Below the pieces are notes generated by a model. It made no database searches. It worked only from the letters and a program-made list of their open reading frames with translations, and was not told the origin of the DNA. Shown piece after piece: positions 23,379 to 35,650 of a stretch of DNA of 64,000 nt; position 1 is the stretch's first letter; every line of letters starts with the position of its first letter. A program made the position numbers and the translations under genes. The stretch is from NCBI GenBank assembly GCA_917880885.1, contig OU862920.1:36181019-36245018 (forward strand), given 5' to 3'. The DNA is from Limnephilus marmoratus (Eukaryota > Arthropoda > Insecta > Trichoptera > Limnephilidae).

Positions 23379-24345
23379 TTCACATCAAAAATTGCGTTAC
23401 ATATTCGTACCGACTGTAAATACATATCATGTAGAGCATAAATTTATTTAAAACCTGCATGGCATACCGAATAATATATAATCCATCCTACCCCTTTCCT
23501 ATCCCCACCTAGATAACTCGTAATTCGTCTCTTAAAATGTAATTTTTTATGAGTAAATATCTCTGGAATAACTACACACTTGTATACAATACCCATGTGG
23601 AAACCTCTAATTGGTTCAATTACTGTACTCAATTATTATATACTTTGTTGTTAATGTAAACTGTTGGTCTCCCAAATAAATAAAATAAAATAAAAATAAA
23701 ATAAAATAAAATAAAATAATATTAAAATATTTATAATCTCAATTACAAAAAGCCATCAGACCTCAACTCAATTTTAATTCAAACACCGGCGTGCGTTACT
23801 TAAAATTAATAATGTGTAATTATTAATTCATAATTCGTACCATTTGCAAATTTCAAATATCAAATTCAATTTAATTTTCGAAATCCAATTATCAAACAAT
23901 TTGAGTCGACGTACTTGTATTGTTGTGATGTGTTGACAATATGTTGATAGCGCAAACAATCAGAAAGTTACAAATATTTATTCTTCGTTATTCCACGATT
24001 ATATCCGTCTTAAAAAGATTAAAAAGACACTGAATTGGTAAACCAACTTTCAATTATTGTGGCAATAATTGTTCTGAAATAGTTCTGTACTTTAGGGTAA
24101 ATTTTGTGCATTGCTACCTAACTGAGTTAAAAAATTGTTATAGAGGTATCTATGGTTTTACTTAAATTCTCGCAAAAAAAATTGCTTCTATCATTATACC
24201 AGTAAGTTACGAGAATATTTCGTTCTTGCTTCCTATCAATTTTTGTGATTTTTGACGAGCATTTAAAGATAGTCTTTGTCGAATCTATTTAATAACTATC
24301 TAATCATAAAGAGCGTAATATCAAACGTAGCTCAATTGTTAGCCC

Positions 24346-24392
24346 AAACACACACACACACCCTCTCACACACACACACACAAACACACACA
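24346..24392. repeat. (CA)n microsatellite, interrupted
   Basis: A CACACACA run broken by CCCTCT and a few other changes. Confidence 0.85.
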
Positions 24393-25748
24393 CATACTTT
24401 TCATTATTTCTATTATCTTTAAAATGTTTCCTTGATTTTTAAAGTTTATTATTTTTTGTAACGAACCTACCGTGACTTGTAATGAATATGCTATATACGT
24501 GCTGATGCTTGAGGCATGATGTACTTTTTTATGAAAATAGACTGAAAAACTTCATTGAAAATATTGATATTTTGAAAACAACATCAATAACGTTGTATTT
24601 TTCAGTCTTAGCACTCTAGCTGACTGAAAACTCACGGACCGCCACTGCTGAGCATATAATATTATTTATGTTATCTAGAATTAACAAAATAAGTGCCATT
24701 TACACACGGGGTAGTTATTGACAGTATAAATATAGAAAGAAAGAAAATAAAAATGATCGGATTGATTATATAAGTATACGAAACAAAAGAAAATAGAATA
24801 TAGGTACAATAAAATGTACAAAGTAAATGAAATCAATTGCAGAAGAAAAATAAAAACAAAAACCTGATTAAAACAACATACATATTTTTCTAGTCAAAAG
24901 TTCTATGGGTTTAGTAAAAACAAAAGCAATTAACTAATTCTGGAACTGAATGTTCATTTTATGCTGAAAAAACCCCTTTGACAAAAATACTTTTCTACTT
25001 TGAGGTCCATTATTATGCATTCCAAGTGTGCTAGTACCTAGTATGCACATAATGTTGACGGTCGGAATGACAAAGGAAACTAATTTTATCACCAATTTGG
25101 TCAAACAACCCTTAAAAGGTTCATCCATTAATTAAGCTTCCGTAGCGGAGTGTTTGAATTTCATTAGAAGGTAGGTCAATGCGAGCGGCCGTATGGACAA
25201 AGCGCGACGTAGCCACACTCGGATTTGTTTAAAGCTACCGCCTTGTGGTTTTCATAATTCTAATATTATATATGTTTTATTTCTACATGGTTGTATTGCA
25301 TACGCAACATAACACCGTTGGTGTTCAAAGTAATACTACAATGTGATGCTAAAAATCCCTTCCTTTGTGTGAGCAAAGCCTCTGAGCGCAATGGTTTTCC
25401 AGTCTGAAATATATGTTAACGTAACTTTTTATACCCAGCAATATTCTTTATAGACACGTCACGAGTTTTAAATATTTAATATTCATAAATCTGTCAAAAA
25501 GAATGAAATTATTATTTATTAATTGTTTTTGTGTTTAAAATTAAGTTTAAAAAAAAAGGTTACAAACCAAACCTTTCAAACAAAACAGGTTTGAAAATTG
25601 CCTTTAAGCCGAATGCTGTAATAAAAATAAAAACTAAAATGCTTCAGAACTTATTAATAACTTTATTAAATTGAATTTAAATTAAATTAAAAAAATATTA
25701 TTCCATTAAAAACTATATGTAAACCTCGGCCGAAGTCGGAAATAAGTG

Positions 25749-26965
25749 GCCGGCGTGGTCGAGGGGTAATTTTCAATGAACTCAAGGGGCCAACCAATAA
25801 AATCACTAGAACTAAAATTACATGAATGCCATGGAAATAGTATACAATGTTACTGCCCCGTCATCGAAAAAACACAAAACATAAAATATCTCGGAGTAAT
25901 AATTGACGAAAATCTTAGATGGGACCTACACATCAAAGGTATTACGGAAAAACTCACAAGCCTTATATATTTCTTTAAAAATCTAAGAAACGTGTTAAAT
26001 AAAAAGGATATGAAAAAGGTCTACTACGCATTATGTCATTCTCGAATTGAATATGGAATCATAGGATGGGAATCTGCTACACATACGTACCTACACAGCC
26101 TGAATACGATTCAAAAAGGAATCATAAAGACCATATTGAAAGTACCAATTAGAACGCCTTCAATTGAAATTTTCAATAACTTTGACGTACCAAATGTACA
26201 GCAAATATATGCCAAAAATATATTATTGAAGCTCTTCAAAAATAATGAATCCTCTACTAGACCGTGTATGCATAACACTAGATCGAATAAAAATTATATA
26301 AAAAATATACCAAGTTATAAAACCACATTTGGACAAAGAAACTATACATACTTTGCAACAAAACTCCATAACATCCTTCCTCAAGACATAAAACTAATAA
26401 AAAATCCAATTGAATACAAATCAAGAATAAAAATATGGCTTAAAGAGGTCAATGAGAGAACACTAGCGAATATTTAAATAACTTTAGTCCGCCTCGGCAC
26501 AGGACCCCCTAGTGAGGAAGACTAAGAAATACAATATTTTATACTTAATTTCACACTACATTTTGTATGTAAAATTTTTGTATATAGTCGCTATAATAAA
26601 AAAAATATAAATAAAAAAAAATAAAAATTCTATTGACTCGCAATCCGAAGGTCGCAGGATCGATCCCGGCGTGGGCAAATAAATTTTATTTGATTAATTT
26701 GTGTTATTTCATAATTAATTCATTAAAAATAATATATAGCAGATATATTTACGGCACGTTTCAGAGTGGAAGAAACTCTCAGTATGGCCCTGGTGTAAGA
26801 CCACCATTCAGAAATGAAACATTGCTTGAAATGGCTTTAGCCGTGTTTGCTTACCAGATATGAATAGCCAGGTACATCCCCATCCCCTCTTCCCATCTCC
26901 TTCCCCTCCTCACTACCTCCAGTTTCACAACATACCCCAATTGGGGATGCCATAGTCCCACTAGC
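25749..26965 (+). mobile_element. SINE family A copy, split by a LINE insertion
   Basis: The head GGCCGGCGTGGTCGAGGGGTAA at 25749 corresponds to the A-box region of the intact copy at 28738. The rest (CCGAAGGTCGCAGGATCGAT, a B-box-like block, then the body and CCCCAATTGGGGATGCC) resumes at about 26636. The 25787-26624 LINE lies between. ATTTTCAATGAACTC on the left and ATTCTATTGACTC on the right are probable diverged target duplications. Confidence 0.75.
25787..26624 (+). mobile_element. 5'-truncated jockey-like non-LTR retrotransposon nested in a SINE
   Basis: The open frame runs to 26477, about 230 residues. It encodes the late reverse-transcriptase region: IKYLGVIIDENLRWDLHI, then YYALCHSRIEYGIIGWESA, then a lysine/asparagine-rich C-terminus (IKIWLKEVNERTLANI). 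The catalytic palm is missing, so it cannot reverse transcribe. A short 3' UTR (CCTCGGCACAGGACCCCC) and an A-rich tail follow. The first Met is not a real start; the frame begins where the insertion was truncated. It has no internal stop, so the copy is relatively young. Confidence 0.85.
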
Positions 26966-26983
26966 TTTAACTTTCACAAAAGA

Positions 26984-27300
26984 AACACTCATCTATATTG
27001 AAAAAAATCTTTCGAGAAAAGACACATGCCGCCAACGGGACTTGAACTCGTGTCCTTCTGATTGCCGGTCAGGTGCTCTATCACTGAGCTATGTCAGCTT
27101 ATCTAATTAGTATTTCATTCAACAATTACTGCTTATTATATTTTTCCACCTGAAAACAACCAACTTTTTTCAATATACATATATGAGTGTTTCAGGCTGA
27201 TAATTATTGCTTATAATAATTGTTACCCTTTGTGCTACGCATAAAAATCTTGTCTTATCAATTAAAAATAATAATTCAAACATTTGATGAATTATTAACA
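26984..27300 (-). mobile_element. tRNA-like repeat family C, rearranged copy
   Basis: It contains a tRNA-like block (27032-27105, minus strand: ATAGCTCAGTGATAGAGC as A box, AGTTCAAGTCCCG as B box). It shares GAAACACTCATC, CAACAATTACTGCTTATTAT and TGTGCTACGCATAAAAATC with the 38.0 kb copy. It also holds an inverted duplicate of the family's outer end (27186-27227), so it is a recombinant. Confidence 0.6.
27032..27105 (-). ncRNA. tRNA-like sequence, probably a pseudogene inside repeat family C
   Basis: D-arm GCTCAGTGATAGAGC and T-arm ACGAGTTCAAGTCCCGT can be drawn. The anticodon loop would be CCGGCAA, with C instead of U at position 33, and the acceptor stem has mismatches. A related copy lies at 38092-38162. 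It is a repeat-borne tRNA relic rather than a working tRNA. Confidence 0.55.
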
Positions 27301-28451
27301 TTTTTTAAACAACCTATCCTTAATTACATTCGGTAATCTAGAAGAAAATTTTGTTCAAATAATGCGTAGGGTTTTACTTCGCAGTTGCAGTGGCCAACCG
27401 ACAGCAAAGTAAAGATTGCCACGAATTTTTTATGCTGAGCCTAACTTATTTTTACACAAAATTTTAAATTACGTGTTTAAAAAGTCGGCAAACAACCAAG
27501 TGACAACTGAAAGGATTTAAGGTTAGGTACGTTGACACAAACGAAGAGCAAGGTAGGGCAACCGGGATATCAAAAGCATTTCGTAATAATTTCCTAGAAC
27601 GCTCTTTTTCTATTTAAAACGTTGTCGGTATGTTAGATAATTATTGTACCAAAACACGACTATCAGGCATCAACCCATAAATTCTGTGAACATCTGCGAG
27701 GCGCTGCATCGCCAAGGGAGGCAGAACACATCCCTGAATGCTTGGTTATATTGTACTCAGAGTGTGTTCGTTACGCCTTGTGTGTAACTTGTCTATACCT
27801 TCGAAAAACTCATGCAGTTTATGTGGAATAGTTGCTTCTTACTTGGATCGATTCAAAGTCGTGGTACTGAAACTGAGAAATAATGTATGAATGATCTGAA
27901 GAGTTGAGTGAGGATTTTAAGGATTCCTTCATCACGGAGAGCCATTGTTTGGAAACATGGCGATAAAGGTCTCCTTTTAAGGTGGCTTTGGCCACGGTAG
28001 GTCCCGGTTAAGTCGCTTTACCAAATTATTCCCTTCGACGTGGAACTTTAGATAACGATTCTTTCGAAGAAATTCTAGATCGGAGTGTAACAGCATTATT
28101 TTAGGGTGTGCCCTGGTAGGTCATTGTAATATAAACTTGCGTGTAATAGGGAGGTGTGACCGCGTGCGTGTTTACAGACAAGCATAAATAAAGAGATGGG
28201 CACGTTTCAAAATAAAAGTATCATTAGTGAAATGAAAAATTAACGAAATACCTAATATATGTAATACATATATTATCATGAGTACGTCCTTATTGGGAGC
28301 TTCATGGCTCAAAGGCATGCTTAGTGACCACATGTGGGCGATAAAATTGAATTATAGCAATTGTGACATCTCGTATTTCGTAATTTAATTAAGTTAGAGT
28401 TTAGAGTATCTACAACGATTTCGTTGAAATGTCGAGAATCCTTAATTTCTA

Positions 28452-29265
28452 CTAACAAATGGTTCGCTACGTTTGGTGACTTAGGGTTCATGGAGTTAGG
28501 TTTGTCCCAGTCTTGGCGGCTGGTGCGCCTGCCAACCTACTACGTGGCTGGCCGGATCGGGAGAGACTAGTTGAGGGAGGTCTTTCGACCTATCCAGCAG
28601 CTTTTGACCTCTTCTGTCATTCAAGCTCTCCAGGACTTTCTCGGAAAATCGCCTTGCACCGTTGGGAGGGATGAATTCATTCGTCTGTCCGTCCTGAGCA
28701 CATTGACCCCCAGATTCCTGTCCCCCTCATACCTCATACTGCCGGCGTAGTCCAGCGGTAAGGCTCTTGACTAGCACTCCGAAGGTCGCGGGATCGAATC
28801 CTGGCGTGGCAAATAAATTTATTTTGATTAATTTGCGTTATTTCACAATTTATTCATTTAAAATAATATATAGTATATTTGCGGCACGTTCCAGAGTGGA
28901 AGATACTCTCAGTATCGCCCTGGTGTAAGACCAACATTCAGAATTGAAACGTTGCTTGAAATGGCTTTAGCCGTGTTTGATAACCAGATCTGAATAGTCA
29001 GGTACTTCCCCACCTTTCTCTTCTCTGTCTCACTACCTTCAGTCTCACAACATACCCCAATTGGGGATGCCATAGTCCCATTGGCCCCAGACGGGAGCAG
29101 TTGGGACTCTTGTGCGGTATTCATGTAAAAAAAAAACCTTTCCTTCCCAGAACTTCTCCTTCTTCCTTTCCTAAAAAATCCCTCCACCCAGCATCCCCAA
29201 AGATCACATAAACCCTGAGGGAAATTATTTTCTCCGGGCCTTGTGTGGAGCTAACGTAAAAAAAA
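28452..29265 (+). mobile_element. SINE-like family B copy split by a family A SINE
   Basis: The 5' part (28452-28737) begins at ATGGTTCGCTACGTTTGGTG and runs to CAGATTCCTGTCCCCCTCATAC. The 3' part (29140-29265) resumes at CCTTTCCTTCCCAGAACTTC and ends GTGTGGAGCTAACGTAAAAA. In intact copies these two ends are adjacent (CCTCATACC.TTTTCCTTCCC), which fixes the insertion point. Confidence 0.75.
28738..29139 (+). mobile_element. SINE family A, intact copy
   Basis: The tRNA-derived head reads GCCGGCGTAGTCCAGCGGTA (A box) ... GGTCGCGGGATCGAATCC (B box). The body contains GCGGCACGTTCCAGAGTGGA and the perfect palindrome CCCCAATTGGGG; it closes with GTGCGGTATTCATG and an A-run. The copies at 25749, 37557 and 56815 share this order. 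It is nested in a family B element. Confidence 0.85.
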
Positions 29266-29306
29266 CTTCCAACTTGCTTAATTACATTAAATGCCTTCCT
29301 TCACAC

Positions 29307-29340
29307 CAGAGGTTCCCAACCTTTTTGACCCGTTTCCCAC
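29307..29340 (+). mobile_element. Possible hAT-type terminal fragment
   Basis: CAGAGGTTCCCAACCTTTTT resembles the start of hAT family elements (compare CAGTGGTTCTTA at 62452). No matching right end was found nearby, so this is a fragment or chance likeness. Confidence 0.35.
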
Positions 29341-29737
29341 GCAAGTATTTTTTATTCAACCAAATATTCAATGTGAGTTCATGAGCTGTCAGAAAATGTT
29401 TATGTACGGGTTTTTCTGTGAAACTTTTTCTATTTGTTGGAGAGTTCTGATAACTGCAGGACCTTGTGCAAGAGGAAAGTGTTACGAAAAGTGTTAAAAT
29501 GACGATGACTTTCTATTAAAAATGTGGGCAGTGGTTCTTTTCGAGGATTTTCCCTTGGTAGTGTTTTTGGTTTCTCTTTACAGAAGTAATTATTGGAATT
29601 GTTTTCAGAATGCTTTTAATTCAAGTTACCCAGTAAGTAACTTGCTAAATTACAACCATATTTAGTAAAAATTTGAAAATCAATTTATTTTGTAATTATC
29701 ATGTCAGAACATTTTAGTCAAATTGTTTGCGCTCGAA

Positions 29738-29895
29738 CGTACGCAATATGAATATGAATAAAGAGTTTTGTCCGCGTACAAACTCAATTCTCAAAAGTCA
29801 TACAAATACAGTATTGGATTGAATCACCGATGCAATACTGTATTTGAATGCCTTTATTGGAAGAATTGAAACTATTTCTATTCATATTGCTTATG
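29738..29895. mobile_element. Long-hairpin MITE, copy 2
   Basis: ACAAATACAGTATTGGATTG is answered by CAATACTGTATTTG, and GCAATATGAATATGAATA by TATTCATATTGC. The order and flanks match the copy at 12436, including CCCTAAAATAATTAAA about 40 bases to the right. Confidence 0.6.
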
Positions 29896-31289
29896 TAGGG
29901 GCGCAAACATCTTAATATTTTAAAGCGTAACTTGCAAAAAGTGTTTTTCCCTAAAATAATTAAATTAGCGCCATCTACGAAAGAGCAGATTAAGAATTAT
30001 TTTAAGTTTACTCTTAAGTGCTAAATATTTCAGTATTATATTATTAGGTGGACATACTCGTTAATTTATTTGAAGTGCGTAGATACCTAATCATAATTTA
30101 CGAATTAACGAAAAATACACCATTGACAAGAGTAAATTGATTTTGACAAAACAATTCCGTGGAAACGTTTCGCTGAAAGCCATTTATCAAGATTTTTGAT
30201 GGCGGCTGTGTGTGACTACAATGGAATCGATCTACGAAACGAGTACCTACATCCATTCTCCCCGACCATCCCCGGAACCGGCCCGAACCCTTGGAAACTG
30301 AGTCGTGACCCGGACATACCCGCGACCAGTTCAATACACTGCAGCCAAACGGTTTCTCGCTATACCCACTGCCACAATCATGTCGCCTGCTAAAGAAATA
30401 GACCGTTTCACTCGGATCCGCAAAATTATAAACATATATATCGTAAACGCAGTGAATTCTCTACGCACAGAACCAAGAATCAGGGAAATACCGATGTAGA
30501 ATTCTGGCGACGGAATTTCGGCACATTTTCGCAAATTACTTTCTCACTATGAAATATTTACACAAGTCCTCGTTGGTTCAGTTCGTGTAAAGATGCTTTA
30601 GAAAAACTTACATTTTCTATCTTTTTGTGTTCAGAATCAAAAATAGGAAATGTATGTAAACAAATAAATTCAATACAATAGTATGTAAAGGAAATAGTTT
30701 TGCAGGACAATACCGTTGTATCATGCTACTCACGATGACAACCAAAATCAGGATTTTTAAAAAATGTGTTCAGTGTTCAGTTGTAGACAATGCTTTCACA
30801 AATATAATTCTCAAAACAATACAGGAACAGCTCACCAGGCTGTAATTAAATAGCTATGGGTAAAGATTATATTTATATTAACACCAAGGGTTTCAAGTAC
30901 AGAATGTTTTCTTGTATGATTCTAAGTATAGCACGATGAAGCGAGGGGTACTGAGAATGGCTGTCACCTAAGTTGGTTGTCACAAAGCTAATAACTCCGG
31001 ACGTGTTAACTCTGGACGTTACGTATCACATTATGTTGTTAAATGTGTGAAAACTATAATATTATGCAAGATTGTTAGACTATTTTAGAGCATACATTTG
31101 TATTCATTATACATGCCCTTAGTATTATGAGGGTATCGATATGTTTGCACATTTTAGGTACACAATTTAAATTTAAATTCATGATAAAATATAATATCCA
31201 CTTAGACGATTCAAAATAATAATAATTTTAATTCTGAAACTAATTTTGATTCCATATTTCAGGTGTGTAATTGAAAATATGTGAGGCTG

Positions 31290-31745
31290 GTATCGGTACA
31301 GCTGCTCCAAGAACCATTTAATGGATAATCAACACTCCATAGGTCACCTCAAGTGATTCGCTACGTTTGATGACTTAGCAGAAGTGCTCGGGTTCATGGA
31401 ATAAGGTTTGTCTAGGGTCTAGGTCTTAGCGGCGAATTGATTAAGCGTTTGCCCACTTACTGCGTGGCGGGTCGAATCGGGAGAGACTAATCGAGGGAGA
31501 CCATTTTGAACTATCCAGACACACTCTCTCGTTCCATCGCTTTCCACCGCAGTGGGAAGGATGGATTGTTACGTCCGCCACTCCTGGTCGAATTGACCCC
31601 CAGAATCCTATCCACCTCACATACCTTTTCGTTTCCAGAACTTCCTCTCCTTCTGTCCTATCCCTAAAAAGACCCTCCACACAGCATCCCTAAAGATGAA
31701 ATAGATCTTGAGGGATTTTTTTTTCCTCAGGGCCTCCTGTGTGAT
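31290..31745 (+). mobile_element. SINE-like family B, near full length
   Basis: It runs from AGAACCATTTAATGGATAAT through GTCCGCCACTCCTGG to AGACCCTCCACACAGCATCC and the terminal CTCAGGGCCTCCTGTGTG. The 3' block is the part shared with the LINE at 51.8 kb. Confidence 0.75.
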
Positions 31746-33940
31746 AAATTATTACACTTGTTATGGCCTTCCCAGGCTTTTGATGATTTGCCCATTTTGT
31801 TAAGCTTAATTCATCCGAGGCTTTTCAAATTTGTTTGAATTGTTTGATAAAATAAATGTTTGTGAAACATTTGTGAGAACCAAAAACATGAAAATTATAT
31901 TTTTCTAGTTGTTATTACACGAATTTGTCCAAACAGTTTCTTTTTGACTGAGTGTAGCGAAGTCCTGTTTTAACTCGACAGTTATGCATTCCGTCTGTCT
32001 TTAAATATGTATGTGCGTCGACCGTTTTATAGGATTATCAAAGATTCTTTTTACAAGTGCGAAATCCTCGTGTTTACTCGGTCTTTCTTGTTCGCATTTT
32101 TTTAACATTGTGGAGCACACATACCTACGTTTAGAAGAAAGAAAGTTATAAAAAAGAATTGTCAGCGAGATAGCGACGTTTCGTTGGACAAATTGTATAA
32201 TTTACTATTTAAAAAAATACGTAGAATGCATGGTTTATAATTAAGTAGGTAGGTAGGTATTTAACTTTTTACAATTTCTCAATATTTCAGAGGTAATTTC
32301 GGTTCTGATGTATTGATATGTCTGGTACGCCTTGTACGTCACACATTTGTCTGGTAATGTTATATTGTCGTAAAACAAGCTTATGGGTTCGAATATTGGT
32401 AAAATATGAAAAAAATTAGAAACTATTTTTTTTGGACGCGAAGACTATTGATCAGAGAACTACTATTTGGTATGAACAATTACAAATTCTCAAACGTACA
32501 GTAAAGCATCAGATCTCATGTTGGAAATCACATTACATATTGAGAATAGTTGCAATAACCTAGAAATACAAGACGGAAAATGAGGTGTAAATATTCCACA
32601 GTTCGAGACTTTACGCAGATGACACACAAAAAAAAACTAACGTTAAGTAACATTTACAGCATCTCATTCAGAACAAAACAACCGTGCCTATTTTATCGCA
32701 GGAAACATTAATATAACATTAGCGTAATACTGTTTTCGATACATTCCGTATGTACATTAATTGTCAAGAATTTTTGAAGAAGCAGTATGTATTTTTTTGT
32801 AAAACTATTATAAAAGAAAAATTACTCGAACGATTTGATTGCTGTTAACTCATATTGGATAAGTGAGACAAGTGAGGTGAAATAAAAACACTATATATCA
32901 CATGAAGTGAAGATAAGAGAACTCCTTTTATTGGTTCCATAGAATGAGAAGAATAACTGTGTAACGGGGTTCGATGGTATTGGCGATACAGTTTTCGCAA
33001 TTGAGTATATTTTTACCCCTTCCATTCGAAACACAGCAAGCAGCCCTGAAGGCACGGCAGTGGTGGCGGAATACTCGGAGGGCTCAACATTCTGGTCGAC
33101 CCCAGGCATTCCCCGCGGGCGGGGGGGCGGTGAAGGGGGATGAAGGGGGGCGGAACGATACTGGCAGGCTAAAGCGCCCTAGGCTGATCGGGCAGCCATA
33201 TTACTTCCGGTTGGGGGTTTTCTTTCTTTTCACGCCATTCAGGAGATATATTTGTCAAATGCGAGGATGTGTTCGAGGAGATCTTGTTATATCTTGGAAT
33301 AAATGTATAATAAAAAAAAACTATACGGCTAAGCTGGTGTATAATGTGTACGATAGTATGGCTACCTATATAGCAGGGCCATGCAGTTCATATACGAGTA
33401 AGTTATGATTTTTTTTTTAAATGTACAACAGATTATTATCCAATTACTGTACAATTTTCTTTTCATTCTTTGAGGCTTCACTGAGTGGTTGGCTAAGGGA
33501 CACGGAAGCTAAGTGTAGTTTATGGTCAGACCGAAAGCCATTTACATATTTTGTTGGTACTTGTCAATTGATTTGAGATTTATTGTATTACTTATGTTCT
33601 CTATTTTATGCATGTGCTTGCAGGTTTTTTACAGATGCAATGCCGCCTCATGGAGCCTCATGAATGAGTTTTTTTCTTTTGCCTTGTTTAATTTATCTTT
33701 GTCTTACTAACCTATTTTGTGCATTTTGTTTTCCTGTTAAGCACTTGCATACTGCTTACTAACAACGTATGCATGGACACTGGAGGTCTAGATTCGTTCA
33801 AAATAAATAAATGTAGCTTCGTTTAACAAAAAAAAATTAGAATCTTGCGAGAGCCTTGAAGGAGTAACCATCAGTTACTTATACCAGGGCGGGTAAGAGG
33901 TGGATTACCTCCACTGTACAATTTTCTCATTTTGACAGTC

Positions 33941-34443
33941 TTAACACCTAGGAAGATGATTATTATACAAAAAAATCTTAAGGCTATCTAAAGAAGAGTT
34001 ATATACATCTAGTGTTTCCGATATTTCTTTCAACAGCACCATTCCTCTTGTCATGCTGTGCTGTGCTAGAACATCTGTTCTGCCGTATGGTATTTTGAAC
34101 AAGTCGTATCGACGACTACGGATGAAATTTTCAGGCACGTATAAGCCTTAACATTTCAAGAGGAATGGGCTGTCAAAACAGTTATGGATTATGTTAAAAC
34201 TAAGAATTGCAAAATTTGCATAACGTCTAGTTTCCAAGCTAAATCTATTTGTTGCCTCAAGTAATTCCATATGGTGCATGAATCTCGGGTACCTTCCATT
34301 CATCCGCATACAGACATACCTAAGGAACTTTTTCTGAATTTGTTCCAGCATAATATTAATATATTTAGCTTGGCGCGGAGTCCACACACCACTAGCATAC
34401 TCCAGCCTACTTCTTATGACGTCATCGAACATGGCTATCATTG
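33941..34443 (-). pseudogene. Non-LTR reverse transcriptase C-terminal fragment with an in-frame stop
   Basis: Two open stretches in one frame (34148-34441 and 33941-34138) are separated by a single TAA. The first encodes VIRSRLEYASGVWTPRQAKY...IQKKFLRYVCMRM, a motif usual after the catalytic core of insect non-LTR reverse transcriptases. The second encodes GRTDVLAQHSMTRGMVLLKE and ends LYNNHLPRC. The 5' portion is missing. It is a LINE lineage different from the other fragments in the window. Confidence 0.75.
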
Positions 34444-34509
34444 CATCTGGGTCATCAAATTGCTATGTTATGGTGATGCCATGTTATTCAATTTGGGAGG
34501 CGGAAAGGG

Positions 34510-34855
34510 TACTGAATCTGCCCCGGTACTATTTTATGGGTAAACCAAAACCTCAACTGTAGGTCATCCCAAGTGGTTCGCTACGTTTGGTGACTTTTTT
34601 TTGTTTTTTTAAATTAGCTCCCCACAGGAGGCCCTGAGAAAAATGGGCTCCCCTCAGGGCCTATGTCATCTGACTTAGCAGGGATGCCTGGGTTTGTAGG
34701 TTTATCTATGTCTTGGCAGCGGATGCGTCTGCCCAACCAATGCGTAACTGGTCGAGGGAGGCCTTTAGACCTTTGCAGCTCGAAGAAGCAGACCTTTCTT
34801 TCTCTTTGGACCCATCGCCTTACACCGCATTTTAAATAATGGATTTATATGTTAC
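34510..34855 (+). mobile_element. SINE-like family B, truncated copy with a nested reverse tail fragment
   Basis: GGTTCGCTACGTTTGGTGAC is followed by a 74-base insert, then by the normal continuation TTAGCAGGGATGCCTGGG and GTCTTGGCAGCGGATGCG. The copy ends near 34855, well before the normal 3' tail. Confidence 0.7.
34597..34670 (-). mobile_element. Tail-only insertion of the LINE/SINE B 3' end
   Basis: The insert is the reverse complement of the shared tail (CATAGGCCCTGAGGGG... to ...GGAGCTAATTTAAA, then a poly-A run seen here as T). It is flanked by TGACTT on both sides (34591-34596 and 34671-34676). The oligo-T on the left gives minus orientation. Confidence 0.75.
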
Positions 34856-35056
34856 GTTCGTAGCGTTAACGCAACGTTTTTAAGCAATAAAGCTTTTATT
34901 TGTCTACGATTATGAAAACGCGATCCTGCACCGAATTAACATTTAATTTCATTGTTTTATTTGTATATTTTATTTCATTGATTCCTGCGCTCTTATAAGG
35001 CGCAACTTATTGACCCTCTTAAAAAGGACATAATTTATTTATTGATCTATATAAGG

Positions 35057-35417
35057 TATGTATGGGTTCATGGGATGACGTTTGTCTAGGTCTTGGTACC
35101 TTGGTAGGTCTTGGTAGCGGTTTGCCCAACCACTGGGTGGCGGGCTGGATCGGAGGAGACTGATTAAAAGAGGCCTTTTGACCTCTCCAGAGGGATTCTC
35201 CCGATCCTTCGCCTTGCATCGCAGTGTGAGGAATAGATTCATACGTCCGTCACTCCTGGCCACACTGACCCCCAGATTCCTACCTCATACCTTTTTCCTT
35301 CCCATATCTTCTTTTCCTTCCCTCAAAAAACCCTCCACACAGCATCCTCAAAGATGATATAGGCCCCCAGGGAAATTGTTTTCCTCTGTGTCTCTTGTGT
35401 GGAGCCAATGTAAAAAA
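35057..35417 (+). mobile_element. SINE-like family B, 5'-truncated
   Basis: It begins at GGGTTCATGGGATGACGTTT and keeps the body (CCGTCACTCCTGGCCACACT) and the tail ACCCTCCACACAGCATCCTC to CTTGTGTGGAGCCAATG plus an A-run. Confidence 0.7.
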
Positions 35418-35617
35418 ATGTATACATTATATTATTCGATGCCTGTCTCACCTGTGTTGAGATACTTATTTAACATTAATTACATTTGTGTTATGTATAT
35501 TTATTCATATTTGTTACAAATGAGAATGGCGTTTAGAAATGTATTACAGTAAATTATTCACTAGATACTAGACCATTTCGGTTAATAGTAATTTAGTAGG
35601 TGTCACAGGAAATAAAT

Positions 35618-35650
35618 CTATCTATCTATCTATCTTCTATCTATCTATAT
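35618..35650. repeat. (CTAT)n microsatellite
   Basis: TCTATCTATCTATC repeats with one interruption, at the left edge of a Helitron-like element. Confidence 0.85.

Noticed and set aside
27032..27105. Functional tRNA gene (also 38092-38162)
   Set aside because: C at position 33, acceptor mismatches and location within a dispersed repeat argue for tRNA-derived relics.
30190..30500. Small gene or exon with MAAVCDYNGIDL frame
   Set aside because: Composition is slightly raised, but no splice sites, motif or homologous family could be recognised.
32891..33408. Overlapping frames around a G-run at 33119-33160
   Set aside because: Both strands are open because of GC content; no conserved motif or exon boundary was found.
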